Of a DNA stretch of 64,000 nucleotides, positions 35,374 to 43,184 are shown one piece after another; position 1 is the first letter of the stretch, and each line of letters begins with the position of its first letter. Origin of the DNA: Paenibacillus graminis (GTDB lineage: Bacteria; Bacillota; Bacilli; Paenibacillales; Paenibacillaceae); NCBI RefSeq assembly GCF_000758705.1, contig NZ_CP009287.1, forward strand, positions 6,944,001 to 7,008,000. Reading direction: 5' to 3'. The position numbers and the translations under genes are program-made. The notes under the pieces are model-generated. The model was not told where the DNA came from, searched no databases, and saw nothing but the letters and a program-made list of their open reading frames with translations.

Positions 35374-35727
35374 CTATGTAGAAGAATTGCCCTTTAAAAT
35401 TTCTCTCAATACATTTTTGGCTAACCGAACCTTATCACTGTTGGACTCACGAAGCATGTCTACAATTTCTTGAATATTATTTTCATGTTCAGTAAACTCT
35501 ATTTCCTCATCTATATAAGCAAAGAGCTGAATCAGATTAACGTCCAGGGTCTCAGCAATTTTGGACAAATTCATTAGCGATACATTCTTTTCGCCACGTT
35601 CAATTTGCCCAATGTATGAAAAATGAAATCCACCTTTCTCCCCAAGCGATTCCTGTGAGAATCCTTTTTCCTTCCGAAGAATGCGTATTCTCGCTCCCAC
35701 AAGCTTGAGTATTTCTTTGTCTTTCAC
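35374..35727 (-). CDS. XRE-family transcriptional regulator
   Basis: About 117 residues. A Cro/C1-type helix-turn-helix fills residues 8-65 (GARIRILRKEKGFSQESLGEKG, NVSLMNLSKIAETL). The acidic C-terminal tail (about 70-117) is helical. GTG at 35727 has GAGAGG eight bases ahead; the upstream GTG at 35736 overlaps that site. AT-rich, and divergent from a HEPN-like protein gene across about 145 bases, so the two may form one unit. Confidence 0.82.
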   Translation of the reverse strand: MKDKEILKLVGARIRILRKEKGFSQESLGEKGGFHFSYIGQIERGEKNVSLMNLSKIAETLDVNLIQLFAYIDEEIEFTEHENNIQEIVDMLRESNSDKVRLAKNVLREILKGNSST

Positions 35728-35871
35728 GGCGTCCACCTCTCTATGTCAAAAGTGTAGACAACTTTCATCAAGGTAAACACCAAACAAAGAATATCATTGT
35801 AAATATTAATACTTATAGATATTATTATGATACGTAATACTTATCCTAAATTCCCACTAGGAGGAACAGCT

Positions 35872-36276
35872 TTGGGAGACGAATTACAGCAAAAAATTAT
35901 GGATTACCACGAACTTGCTCAGTATCATATGAAGTTAGCGTATATTATGTATAATCACAAACAATTCCAAACCGCTCTTGTACTCTGTAATTGGGCATTA
36001 ACATCCATGACCCGTGCCTTGTACATCCACCAAAACAGAAAGAATACTACCTTTAAACTGTCATTAACTGAACTGCTGCTGTTGATACATACAGACTTTA
36101 ATCCAGGATTGGATATAGTGATTTTTATTGGTAAGATGAACTATATCTTGTGTGAAGAAGAGGCTAAACTTGTGAAAATAGAACAGAATGATATGGATCG
36201 GTTACTTCGAAAAACCGATGAAGTACTACGAAACTTGTCTGTACGAATAATCAACAATACTACAGAGCTTCTGTAG
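35872..36276 (+). CDS. HEPN-like helical protein
   Basis: 134 residues, all-helical. The N-terminal half (YHELAQYHMKLAYIMYNHKQ, then FQTALVLCNWALTSMTRAL) has the two-helix spacing of HEPN domains, and RALYIH satisfies the Rx4-6H pattern of HEPN ribonucleases, though in an unusual place. TTG at 35872 is chosen because AGGAGG lies seven bases upstream; the earlier ATG at 35827 has none. Divergent from an XRE regulator. Toxin, RNase or adaptor roles are possible; the fold call is moderate. Confidence 0.55.
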   Translation: MGDELQQKIMDYHELAQYHMKLAYIMYNHKQFQTALVLCNWALTSMTRALYIHQNRKNTTFKLSLTELLLLIHTDFNPGLDIVIFIGKMNYILCEEEAKLVKIEQNDMDRLLRKTDEVLRNLSVRIINNTTELL

Positions 36277-36317
36277 CAAGGATTATGACATTGACAGAGG
36301 CCGATGATATAAAAAAG

Positions 36318-36351
36318 GGCCAAGCAATGGCTATTGGTGCCCTGCTTGGCC
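36318..36351 (-). terminator. Terminator of the copper-amine-oxidase-like gene
   Basis: GGCCAAGCA/TGCTTGGCC stem followed on the minus strand by six Ts. Confidence 0.75.
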
Positions 36352-36366
36352 TATCGAATTTATTTA

Positions 36367-37254
36367 CTATTTCTCCCCCTGTATTTCAAAAAATTTATCC
36401 AGTGCCATAGCATTTTGCCCTACAGTAGTCATCTGGCCATCGGTGCCGATAAAGCCGTAAGTTGCTTCCATGACCGGAAGCATGAGGTGGTAGAAAGCGA
36501 GACGGCCAGTTATAGAAGGCGCTTTTCCATCTTGTTCTACAATTTTATAAGGTAAAAAGAATAGGCTGTTGGAAGCTTTCGTCCGGTAATCGAACTTAGC
36601 CCTCCAAACTAATTCACTGTGATTACCTGACACTTTATAATAATCAATCCCATTCCCGCCTTGAATAAAAAAGGAATCCGATTTTCCTTCCGGGAAGTAG
36701 TAGTCCTGATTCTGGGTGTCATTGGTTATATTGAAATTTTTCAAGAGACTTACCCGCGGGAATTGAACAGCCGCCGTACGTGCCTCTGCCAAATTTGCGG
36801 AAGCACGCTGTGCAGTTAAAGCATCGCTTGCTTTCGCTACATAGACACTGCGGGTTTTGGCATTCCACACCACTTCCGCACCGGCTGATGCGGCAATAAA
36901 CCGCAGCGGCACCATGACATGCCCCTTTTCTAAAGAGGATGCCACCGTCAGTGCAACTTGTTCTGATCCGACGGTCGCCGTCTTTTGTCCCGCGACTAAT
37001 GTTATGGTTTCACCATCACGGACAATCGTTATGGTCTTCGTTGTATTCTCCCACGTTACTGAAATCCCCGGAATTTTCTGCACCACATTCAACGGAACAA
37101 TAGTTGTTCCTTGTTTGATATAAGGTGCTACGTCTGTAGGTACAGTAACATCATTAACAATGACATCAATTTTATCCGGTGCAGCCATCGCTGTTCCAGA
37201 AGCTAGAACAAACACCAGAAGTAAAAGCAGCCCTGCTCTAAGAAATTTACTCAT
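36367..37254 (-). CDS. Secreted protein with copper-amine-oxidase N-terminal-like domain
   Basis: 295 residues: signal peptide (1-24, cleaved after AMAA), then two Cu_amine_oxidN1-type stretches (about 28-145: YIKQGTTIVPLNVVQKIPGI and HVMVPLRFIAASAGAEVVWN), a wall-associated domain very common in Paenibacillus. A unique C-terminal domain (about 165-295) is not recognised. No catalytic oxidase domain, so the name reflects homology only. GGGAGG precedes the ATG. Confidence 0.8.
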   Translation of the reverse strand: MSKFLRAGLLLLLVFVLASGTAMAAPDKIDVIVNDVTVPTDVAPYIKQGTTIVPLNVVQKIPGISVTWENTTKTITIVRDGETITLVAGQKTATVGSEQVALTVASSLEKGHVMVPLRFIAASAGAEVVWNAKTRSVYVAKASDALTAQRASANLAEARTAAVQFPRVSLLKNFNITNDTQNQDYYFPEGKSDSFFIQGGNGIDYYKVSGNHSELVWRAKFDYRTKASNSLFFLPYKIVEQDGKAPSITGRLAFYHLMLPVMEATYGFIGTDGQMTTVGQNAMALDKFFEIQGEK

Positions 37255-37382
37255 TATTGATTATTCCTCCCTCATCAAAATTTGAATAATTTGTATATTC
37301 TATAGATAATAGACGCATTAAACAATAATTAGTTCCTTAAAAAACGATATCCCAAAAAGAAGCCCTTTAGATGAGGGCTTCT

Positions 37383-37751
37383 TTAATAATTCTCCCCGCG
37401 GTAATAACGCTCAAGCTTGTGCTCCAAGTGAACGAGCTGGGCTTTTTTCTTGTCGATATCGTCCAAAAGGGCTTGCTTCTGGTCCTGGATGAGCTTGATC
37501 CTCTCCGGCAAGGTGGACGTTCCGGCTTTGACCATGTCGTAGTACTTCTTAATCTCCTCTACACTCATTCCGGTTTCGCGCAGACATCTAAGAAAGATCA
37601 GCCAATTAATCTCGTCATCGGTATACAGCCGATTGTTCTGTTCGTTGCGGACAACAGGATCGAGCAAACCCTTTCGTTCATAAAAGCGGATTGCCCCTAT
37701 GTTAAGCCCTACTTTTGCGGCGACTTGTCCTATCGTAAAAATCTTAATCAC
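37383..37751 (-). CDS. MerR-family regulator
   Basis: 122 residues: winged HTH (3-72: FTIGQVAAKVGLNIGAIRFYERKGLL) and a dimerising coiled coil (about 78-118, KLIQDQKQALLDDIDKKKAQL), no long effector domain. It resembles small MerR regulators of oxidoreductase genes. The GTG start abuts AGGAA, so initiation may be weak or leaderless. It is divergent from an SDR gene with a perfect palindrome between them. Confidence 0.85.
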   Translation of the reverse strand: MIKIFTIGQVAAKVGLNIGAIRFYERKGLLDPVVRNEQNNRLYTDDEINWLIFLRCLRETGMSVEEIKKYYDMVKAGTSTLPERIKLIQDQKQALLDDIDKKKAQLVHLEHKLERYYRGENY

Positions 37752-37772
37752 TTCCTGACATTTAGTGTTGAC

Positions 37773-37787
37773 CTACACTTAGTGTAG
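37773..37787. promoter_or_regulatory. Palindromic operator between MerR and SDR genes
   Basis: CTACACTTAGTGTAG, 7-1-7 perfect palindrome, following a TTGACC hexamer at 37768. MerR proteins bind such palindromes between the -35 and -10 of a long-spacer promoter. Confidence 0.65.
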
Positions 37788-37841
37788 CATAGTAAGCTAC
37801 GAATTGTTGATAGACACTATTCCGCAGAAAGAAGGATAACC

Positions 37842-38552
37842 ATGAGAAAAATTGCTTTGGTAACAGGTGCCAACAAAGGGATTGGCTTGGAGATCGCAAG
37901 ACAGCTTGGTGAAGCGGGCTGGAAGGTAGTGCTTGGCGCACGCAGCATCGAACGGGGGGAAGCGGCAGTTGCTGAATTAACCAGCCAAGGACTGGACGTG
38001 GAGTTTCTGCAGATTGACATGACGAATCTGGAGAGCATTGAACAGGCCGCCGGTACCATTCAGAGCAACTACTCTGATGTCACACTTCTAATTAACAATG
38101 CCGGCATGCCGGGGGCTTTCTCCAGCTCATTCAGCAATACAGAGGAGGGGCATCTGCGGGACGCTTTTGAAGTGAATTTCTTCGGGACCTTCCGCTTGAA
38201 CCAGCGTCTCTTTCCATTAATCACGAAAAATGAAGGAACGATTGTCAACGTCTCCACCGATATGGCGTCCCTTCATTTCATGCAAAACTCCGAATACGCG
38301 CTGAATGCGTTCGACTACAATTCCTCCAAAACGGCAAACAATGCGATGACGGTCGCGATGGCCATAGAACTAAAGAAAAGCAAAGCCCAAGTATTCTCAG
38401 TAACCCCCGGCTTTACGAAGACGGACTTAAACGGCAATGCAGAAGGCGGACAGTCCAAAGAAGCCGGGGCAGCTATTATTGTGGGCTACGCTACGGATGG
38501 TAAACGCCACAACGGAGAATTTTTGGATATGAACGGGCTTTACGCGTGGTAA
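37842..38552 (+). CDS. Short-chain dehydrogenase (carbonyl-reductase-like)
   Basis: 236 residues. TGANKGIG (8-15), NNAG near residue 85, NVSTDMAS and YNSSK form a complete classical SDR site; the TGANKGIG variant and the extended loop before the Tyr are typical of carbonyl reductase-like SDRs that act on aldehydes and quinones. AAGGATAACC precedes the ATG. Likely controlled by the divergent MerR regulator. Confidence 0.85.
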   Translation: MRKIALVTGANKGIGLEIARQLGEAGWKVVLGARSIERGEAAVAELTSQGLDVEFLQIDMTNLESIEQAAGTIQSNYSDVTLLINNAGMPGAFSSSFSNTEEGHLRDAFEVNFFGTFRLNQRLFPLITKNEGTIVNVSTDMASLHFMQNSEYALNAFDYNSSKTANNAMTVAMAIELKKSKAQVFSVTPGFTKTDLNGNAEGGQSKEAGAAIIVGYATDGKRHNGEFLDMNGLYAW

Positions 38553-38603
38553 AATAGGACTGCCGCAACCGGCTCCTGCATCTGCATTACAGAGTTGCTT
38601 AAA

Positions 38604-38633
38604 AAACCGGGGAAGCCTGTGCCTCCCCGGTTT
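38604..38633. terminator. Bidirectional terminator
   Basis: Ten-base arms AAACCGGGGA and TCCCCGGTTT with an A run on the left and T-rich sequence on the right, between convergent genes. Confidence 0.8.
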
Positions 38634-38688
38634 GTATTCCTGCGCCAGCTGCAGGATTTATTCCTGTTTCCGCTTAACGCTCCCATAG

Positions 38689-39399
38689 CTACTCCCGATC
38701 CAGCGGCTGCTGCAGCCCGTCCTCGTAGAAATCGAACACAAGCTGCTGCTGCGTGCCTTTTACCGCATAGAATACGTCTGCCAGCGTCTTCCCCTTCTGC
38801 TTCTTTGCCAGTTCCGTCTCCAGCCACTCCCGGGTAAGGCCGTACTGCTTGAAATTGTCCTCCACCAGCTTGCCATCCATAATCAGCTCCACCGGAAAAG
38901 CCTGCGATTTCAGCGCCAGCCCCAGATCCTGCTTCGTGACGGACTGGTACGCTGCCTTCTTCATAACAGAGACCTGTCCGTTATCCTCCAGCACGGCATA
39001 ATCAACCTCTTCGAGATTAAAAATGTCCTTCTTCCTCAGCGCCTGGTCCAGCGAATCCAGGGTATAGCGGATCTTCCGCATGTTGGCTTCCATGATCTTG
39101 CCTTCCTCGATCAGGACCGTGGGAGAACCGGAAATCCAGCTGCGCAGGCGGCGGCTTTTGAGGGCAATGAAGGAGAGCAGGAATGAGGTAGCCGTTATAA
39201 CAACAATGGACAGGACAAGATAGGTGAATTTCAGACTGACATTGAACGCCAGATTGGCCGCCAGGGAACCGAGCGTAATACTGATCACGAAATCGTTGGA
39301 CGTCATATTGGAAAGGGTCTGCTTGCCCAGTATTCTGGGGATCAGCAGCAGCAGGCCCACCGATAGAATAGTTCTCATCAGAATCTCTGCATAGTTCAT
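38689..39399 (-). CDS. DUF421 (YetF/YdfR/YkjA-type) membrane protein
   Basis: 236 residues: three N-terminal helices (about 5-22, 37-52, 60-80) with the family motif LGKQTLSNMTSNDFVISITLGS, then a two-lobed cytoplasmic alpha/beta region (SGSPTVLIEEGKIMEANM; FPVELIMDGKLVEDNF). DUF421 proteins occur in several copies in spore formers; some affect spore resistance or germination. GGAGG precedes the ATG. Confidence 0.85.
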   Translation of the reverse strand: MNYAEILMRTILSVGLLLLIPRILGKQTLSNMTSNDFVISITLGSLAANLAFNVSLKFTYLVLSIVVITATSFLLSFIALKSRRLRSWISGSPTVLIEEGKIMEANMRKIRYTLDSLDQALRKKDIFNLEEVDYAVLEDNGQVSVMKKAAYQSVTKQDLGLALKSQAFPVELIMDGKLVEDNFKQYGLTREWLETELAKKQKGKTLADVFYAVKGTQQQLVFDFYEDGLQQPLDRE

Positions 39400-39467
39400 C
39401 TTCCAGCCTCCTCCCCCCCATTATTTCCAAACGGGTTCAAAAGAAACGGTGGGCCAGGAATCAAGAA

Positions 39468-40151
39468 TTATGATACGATTTCCATTACATGTTTGGCGAA
39501 ATCAGGTTTGAAATGTTGTTCAATGACCGTCTCATTGCCTGCGCCACCCCCATGCTGTACCTCTAACAAACCCTTTTCAACCTTCAATTCTGTTTTTGGC
39601 AAAAAATCGTATTGATCAAAAGCGCCCTCCCGGGTCACGAACTGCAATAGAAAAGCTCCTTCTTCCGATACATCGACCAGGTAAAAAGAAATCCCATGGC
39701 AATCTTTATAATTCGGTGTAATCACGAAGACATCATGCCCAGGGAATGCCAGTTTTTTTAATGGAATGGTCTCATTCCGGGGCTGAATAAAACCGGTCAA
39801 TGAGGGAAGCTCCATCTCCGTTACTCTATTAGCCGTATCTGTGAACTGTACTTTGTAAGTACCGCTAGTCTTATAATCTTTTGCGGTACCATAGCAGCTA
39901 GGGGCTCCCAATTGTTCAACGTTTTCCTGGACACTGGACCGGATCTCCAATTTTCCGAATTCCGATTCTCCGGCTGCTCTTACTTTTGGATTGGCTATTG
40001 GAGCAGGAGAAGGGCTTGAAGAGCTCACTGCCATTGCCGCAGTATGCGGGGCAGTGCTGACGCCATTTGCAGGCTCTCCGGCCTTCGTGCATGCCGACAC
40101 AACAATAAGTAAAAACATTCCTATAACAACGTGCATAAAACGTTTTAACAT
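39468..40151 (-). CDS. Lipoprotein of unknown function
   Basis: 227 residues with a lipoprotein signal (lipobox VVSAC, Cys21) and a Ser/Pro/Ala-rich linker (about 33-58). The mature domain has many beta strands and two Cys (SCYGTAKDYK, NYKDCHGISF) that could pair outside the membrane. No family recognised. Confidence 0.65.
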   Translation of the reverse strand: MLKRFMHVVIGMFLLIVVSACTKAGEPANGVSTAPHTAAMAVSSSSPSPAPIANPKVRAAGESEFGKLEIRSSVQENVEQLGAPSCYGTAKDYKTSGTYKVQFTDTANRVTEMELPSLTGFIQPRNETIPLKKLAFPGHDVFVITPNYKDCHGISFYLVDVSEEGAFLLQFVTREGAFDQYDFLPKTELKVEKGLLEVQHGGGAGNETVIEQHFKPDFAKHVMEIVS

Positions 40152-40286
40152 AATTTTTCACCCTAGACAAATATATCATTTTTTCCATTTAATGTACAAC
40201 AATAGAAAAAGAAGCGGGAGGTTGTCCCACTTCCTTTAGAAAATTACAGCTTTTTAATAGCTTCTGTTCTGGGAACACTCTATCCC

Positions 40287-40931
40287 CTAGAATGAAATAT
40301 TGGTGAATTTATAGAGGCCCGGATCACTGCTTTGAATATAATTGTATCCATTTATACAAGTATTATTGGTGCCGTTGATTGTAGTGTACAAACCGCTATA
40401 TCCTGCAGTTGCCCATATTCTTTTTGTAGAAGGCGAATTTTCGGCATATGTGCTGTTGGCACAATATGAGGAACTGGTCGTATTATCCGCATCATACCCC
40501 GCTGAAAGTGCATTACATGCTTTGGTAAGTCCTGCAGCTGTCGCAATACCACCATGTGAATACGCCGATTGAACACAAGGATAACCTGCTATAAGCAGAT
40601 GGGCATATGCGGTAACACCTTCAATAAGATTGTCAAACTTATATCGTTTTCCGGGGGTTGATACCCCAGGAATAATAGAACCGCTGTAACCGCAGGTTGA
40701 ATCCATATTGCCGGGGTTGTTCCGGGCAGCAAATTCAGTCAAGCTCCAACCCATTTCAAATCCCCATTGTCCGAGCACGATGCTGATTGGCAAAGCTCCG
40801 TAATAGGGGCTCAAATAAGATTGATAGGAGACCCATTTGGCAAGATCCAGCACTGCAAAGTTGTGTGTGAATGTATCGGTGTAGGGTACAGTTCCCGTTA
40901 CAAAGGCATTTATATTCGATGCGCAAGGCAT
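40287..40931 (-). CDS. Cys-rich glucosaminidase-like (GH73-type) protein without signal peptide
   Basis: 214 residues. The segment LPISIVLGQWGFEMGWSLTE then AARNNPGN resembles the GH73/LytG-FlgJ catalytic start, in which a Glu in the Q-x-x-x-E position cleaves N-acetylglucosaminyl bonds of peptidoglycan. About eight Cys are scattered through the protein. ATG at 40931 has AGGAGG seven bases ahead; the frame is open for 75 more codons but these overlap a terminator and the next gene. No signal peptide, so release would need a holin, lysis or another route. Single gene. Confidence 0.6.
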   Translation of the reverse strand: MPCASNINAFVTGTVPYTDTFTHNFAVLDLAKWVSYQSYLSPYYGALPISIVLGQWGFEMGWSLTEFAARNNPGNMDSTCGYSGSIIPGVSTPGKRYKFDNLIEGVTAYAHLLIAGYPCVQSAYSHGGIATAAGLTKACNALSAGYDADNTTSSSYCANSTYAENSPSTKRIWATAGYSGLYTTINGTNNTCINGYNYIQSSDPGLYKFTNISF

Positions 40932-41060
40932 TCTAATTCCTCCTATTATTTTAATTATTCTTCCGGAAGGTAATATATTTATATGTGGCTCTATCTTGTT
41001 TGCTATTAAAATCATGAATCCGGCCAAAAAGATAATTAGAATCCCTACACAACAAAAAGA

Positions 41061-41097
41061 GGCTCTCCCAGCCAACATCTTGGCTTTTGGGATAGCC
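41061..41097 (-). terminator. Terminator of the ArsR-SRPBCC operon
   Basis: GGCTCTCCCAGCCAA pairs with TTGGC-TGGGATAGCC (one bulge, one mismatch); a T5 run follows on the minus strand. Confidence 0.8.
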
Positions 41098-41116
41098 CCC
41101 TTATATATACTCTTGG

Positions 41117-41623
41117 CTATTGAACCGACTGCAAATGCTCTTCGAGGCGATCCCAAGTTTCGGTAATGCCTTGCTCCATGCCCATATCCAATACCGTTTT
41201 GAGTGCATCGGCGGAGTCATATGCCGACCGGCTTACCAGCTTGGTTTTGCCATCGTACTCTTCGAACAGCATCGTGACCAGTGTGGACGGCATACCTTCG
41301 GCTTCATTACCTTCCGCATCCGAGAAGTAATCGGTGTAGACGACTTTCTCCCCGTCAACAATTTCATGGTAGACCGCTTTGCCCCAGGACTCCATTCCGT
41401 AGAAATCCCCCTGCTTCTCGTCAACACACTTCATACAGTAATGCCAAATGCCGCCCGGACGAAAATCAACGGTGCACACGGGAACAATCCAGCCGCGCGG
41501 GCCCCACCATTGCTTCAAATGCTCCGCCTCGGAAAATACTTTGAATACAAGCTCACGGGGTGCATCGAATACACGTTCAAGAACCAGCTCCTGGCCTTCT
41601 ACTCTGGAAATCATTTTGGACAT
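41117..41623 (-). CDS. SRPBCC (AHSA1-type) domain protein
   Basis: 168 residues, a START-like ligand-binding fold: ELVLERVFDAPRELVFKVFSE at the start, the HLKQWWGPRGW motif, and TWDRLEEHL at the C-terminal helix. Proteins of this type paired with an ArsR regulator are very common; their ligands are unknown. ATG at 41623 has GGAGGG seven bases upstream. Second gene of the operon. Confidence 0.87.
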   Translation of the reverse strand: MSKMISRVEGQELVLERVFDAPRELVFKVFSEAEHLKQWWGPRGWIVPVCTVDFRPGGIWHYCMKCVDEKQGDFYGMESWGKAVYHEIVDGEKVVYTDYFSDAEGNEAEGMPSTLVTMLFEEYDGKTKLVSRSAYDSADALKTVLDMGMEQGITETWDRLEEHLQSVQ

Positions 41624-41652
41624 TTCAATTCCCTCCTGTAAGTCGTTCATTG

Positions 41653-41976
41653 TCACTCCTTGTCTTTGGATTGCAGGTGCCGCAGGTATTCATCCAGATT
41701 CTCAAAGCGTTCATTCCAAATCTTCCGGTAGGCTTCAAGCCATGCATCCAGTGCCTGCAGCGGTTCCGTCCGCAGCCTGTAATTCCTCCGGTTAGCTGCT
41801 GCCTCCACCTCAACCAGTCCGGCCTCCAGCAGGACGCGCAGATGCTTCGAGGCCTGAGGCTGGCGGAGCCCAAGTTGTTCGGCAATCTCGCCTACACTCA
41901 GAGGTCCGTTCTTCAGCATTTCTACCATCCGCAAGCGGGTCGGTTCGGCTAGCGCGCTAAATGTCGTTGTGTCCAT
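41653..41976 (-). CDS. ArsR-family regulator
   Basis: 107 residues: winged helix with ALAEPTRLRMVEMLKNGPLS and RQPQASKHLRVLLEAGLV; no metal-binding Cys in the DNA-binding helix, so it is the non-metal subgroup that accompanies SRPBCC genes. It starts the operon and ends 29 bases before the SRPBCC start codon. Probably represses its own operon. Confidence 0.88.
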   Translation of the reverse strand: MDTTTFSALAEPTRLRMVEMLKNGPLSVGEIAEQLGLRQPQASKHLRVLLEAGLVEVEAAANRRNYRLRTEPLQALDAWLEAYRKIWNERFENLDEYLRHLQSKDKE

Positions 41977-42179
41977 GATTCTGATGTTCCTTTAGTGAAG
42001 CATTATATTATGGTTTGGTTTGGGTACACCAGTAATATACCTCAACAGGAATATTCCTGTCAAGGAATGTTTAAAGTTAATCCCAGAATTTTAATTACTC
42101 TAAAGAACAGCTGTAGGAGTTGAACTGGAGAATTTGAAAGCTTGGGGAATACATTGAAGCTCATCAGGAACGAAAGCTA

Positions 42180-42361
42180 AGTGGAAAAAGGAAAACTAAT
42201 CTGCTGAAATCCTTGCTATATAAGGCTTTAGTTGGATTTTGTACACCTAATTCATGCCTATTCGTCCCTAAGGACCACTTTCAGCGGAATTAGTGGTATT
42301 TTTTCCAACATAGGAATTTCGATAAGCAAGGTAAGTTCGATTAGTGAACCTTTTTCCCACT
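42180..42361. repeat. Copy B of the four-unit palindromic element
   Basis: Forward units at 42180 (AGTGGAAAAAGGAAAACTAA) and 42230 (AGTTGGATTTTGTACACCTA); reverse units ending at 42310 and 42361. Length 182 bp, pitch 50-51 bp, order ++--. It lies between the divergent ArsR and methyltransferase genes. The flanks 41977-42179 and 42362-42540 hold no gene. Confidence 0.8.
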
Positions 42362-42540
42362 AAGGATGATTGCTCTATTCATAAATTCTCTTGTAACCTT
42401 TATATTTCATTTGAGAAAGGCTTTGCAGGAACATTAGAGTTTGATGAGAACACTTAAGCTGGTGATGCAGCCGCAGGGGATTTATAATAACAGAAACATT
42501 GAAATTCTGTTCATAGAGAGTAAAGAGAGGGACGGATTAC

Positions 42541-43116
42541 ATGCTCATCCTCCAAATCACGTGGTTGCTCGCACTTGCCGTTCTCCTGTCTGTGATGTGG
42601 ATCGTCGTAGACACCTGGAGAAACGGGATCTCCCCGATGCCCGCCTCGAAGGCTGTACGGCTGGCCGTTGCCGGGGAGGTGAACCGGATTCCCGGCTATG
42701 GCACGATTGTCGAAGCGGGGTCCGGCTGGGGCACATTGGGGCTGGACATCGTCCGGCATTGTCCGGGCAAAAGACTGACCGGCATTGAGAATTCATGCCT
42801 CCCTTTGTGGGGCTCGCAGCTGCTGGCGCTGATTGCTGCGCGGCTTCCACATTCAGGGAACAGCCAGGAACCGCTTCAAGGCCGGCTCCGCTTCATCCGG
42901 GGCGATCTCTACCGCTGCTCCTATGCCGATGCCGATATGGTCCTTTGCTATTTGTTCCCCGGTGCCATGGAACGGCTGGCGGTTAAGTTCAGACAGGAGC
43001 TTCCCCCCGGGGCGGTGGTAATCAGTGTTTTTTTCGCCCTGCCGGATATGCAGCCAGTCCGCACAGTCACCTGCAGAGATACGCTGCGGACCAAACTGTA
43101 TGTGTATTCTTTTTAA
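42541..43116 (+). CDS. Membrane-anchored class I SAM methyltransferase
   Basis: 191 residues. One N-terminal helix (2-22) anchors a short Rossmann methyltransferase: VEAGSGWGTLGLDI (motif I, about 58-71), LTGIENS (motif II), DADMVLCYLFPG (motif IV). Such short anchored enzymes are common in Paenibacillus; substrate unknown. AGAGAGGGACGG precedes the ATG. Confidence 0.75.
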   Translation: MLILQITWLLALAVLLSVMWIVVDTWRNGISPMPASKAVRLAVAGEVNRIPGYGTIVEAGSGWGTLGLDIVRHCPGKRLTGIENSCLPLWGSQLLALIAARLPHSGNSQEPLQGRLRFIRGDLYRCSYADADMVLCYLFPGAMERLAVKFRQELPPGAVVISVFFALPDMQPVRTVTCRDTLRTKLYVYSF

Positions 43117-43184
43117 AAATAAAACAAACGCCATGATTTTGTTCTTATCCCATCTTTATTCCATCACGGCATAGGAGGATTCCC

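Noticed and set aside
40932..41156. N-terminal extension with a membrane segment on the glucosaminidase-like protein
   Set aside because: It would run through the terminator and the end of the SRPBCC gene; a strong AGGAGG supports the start at 40931.
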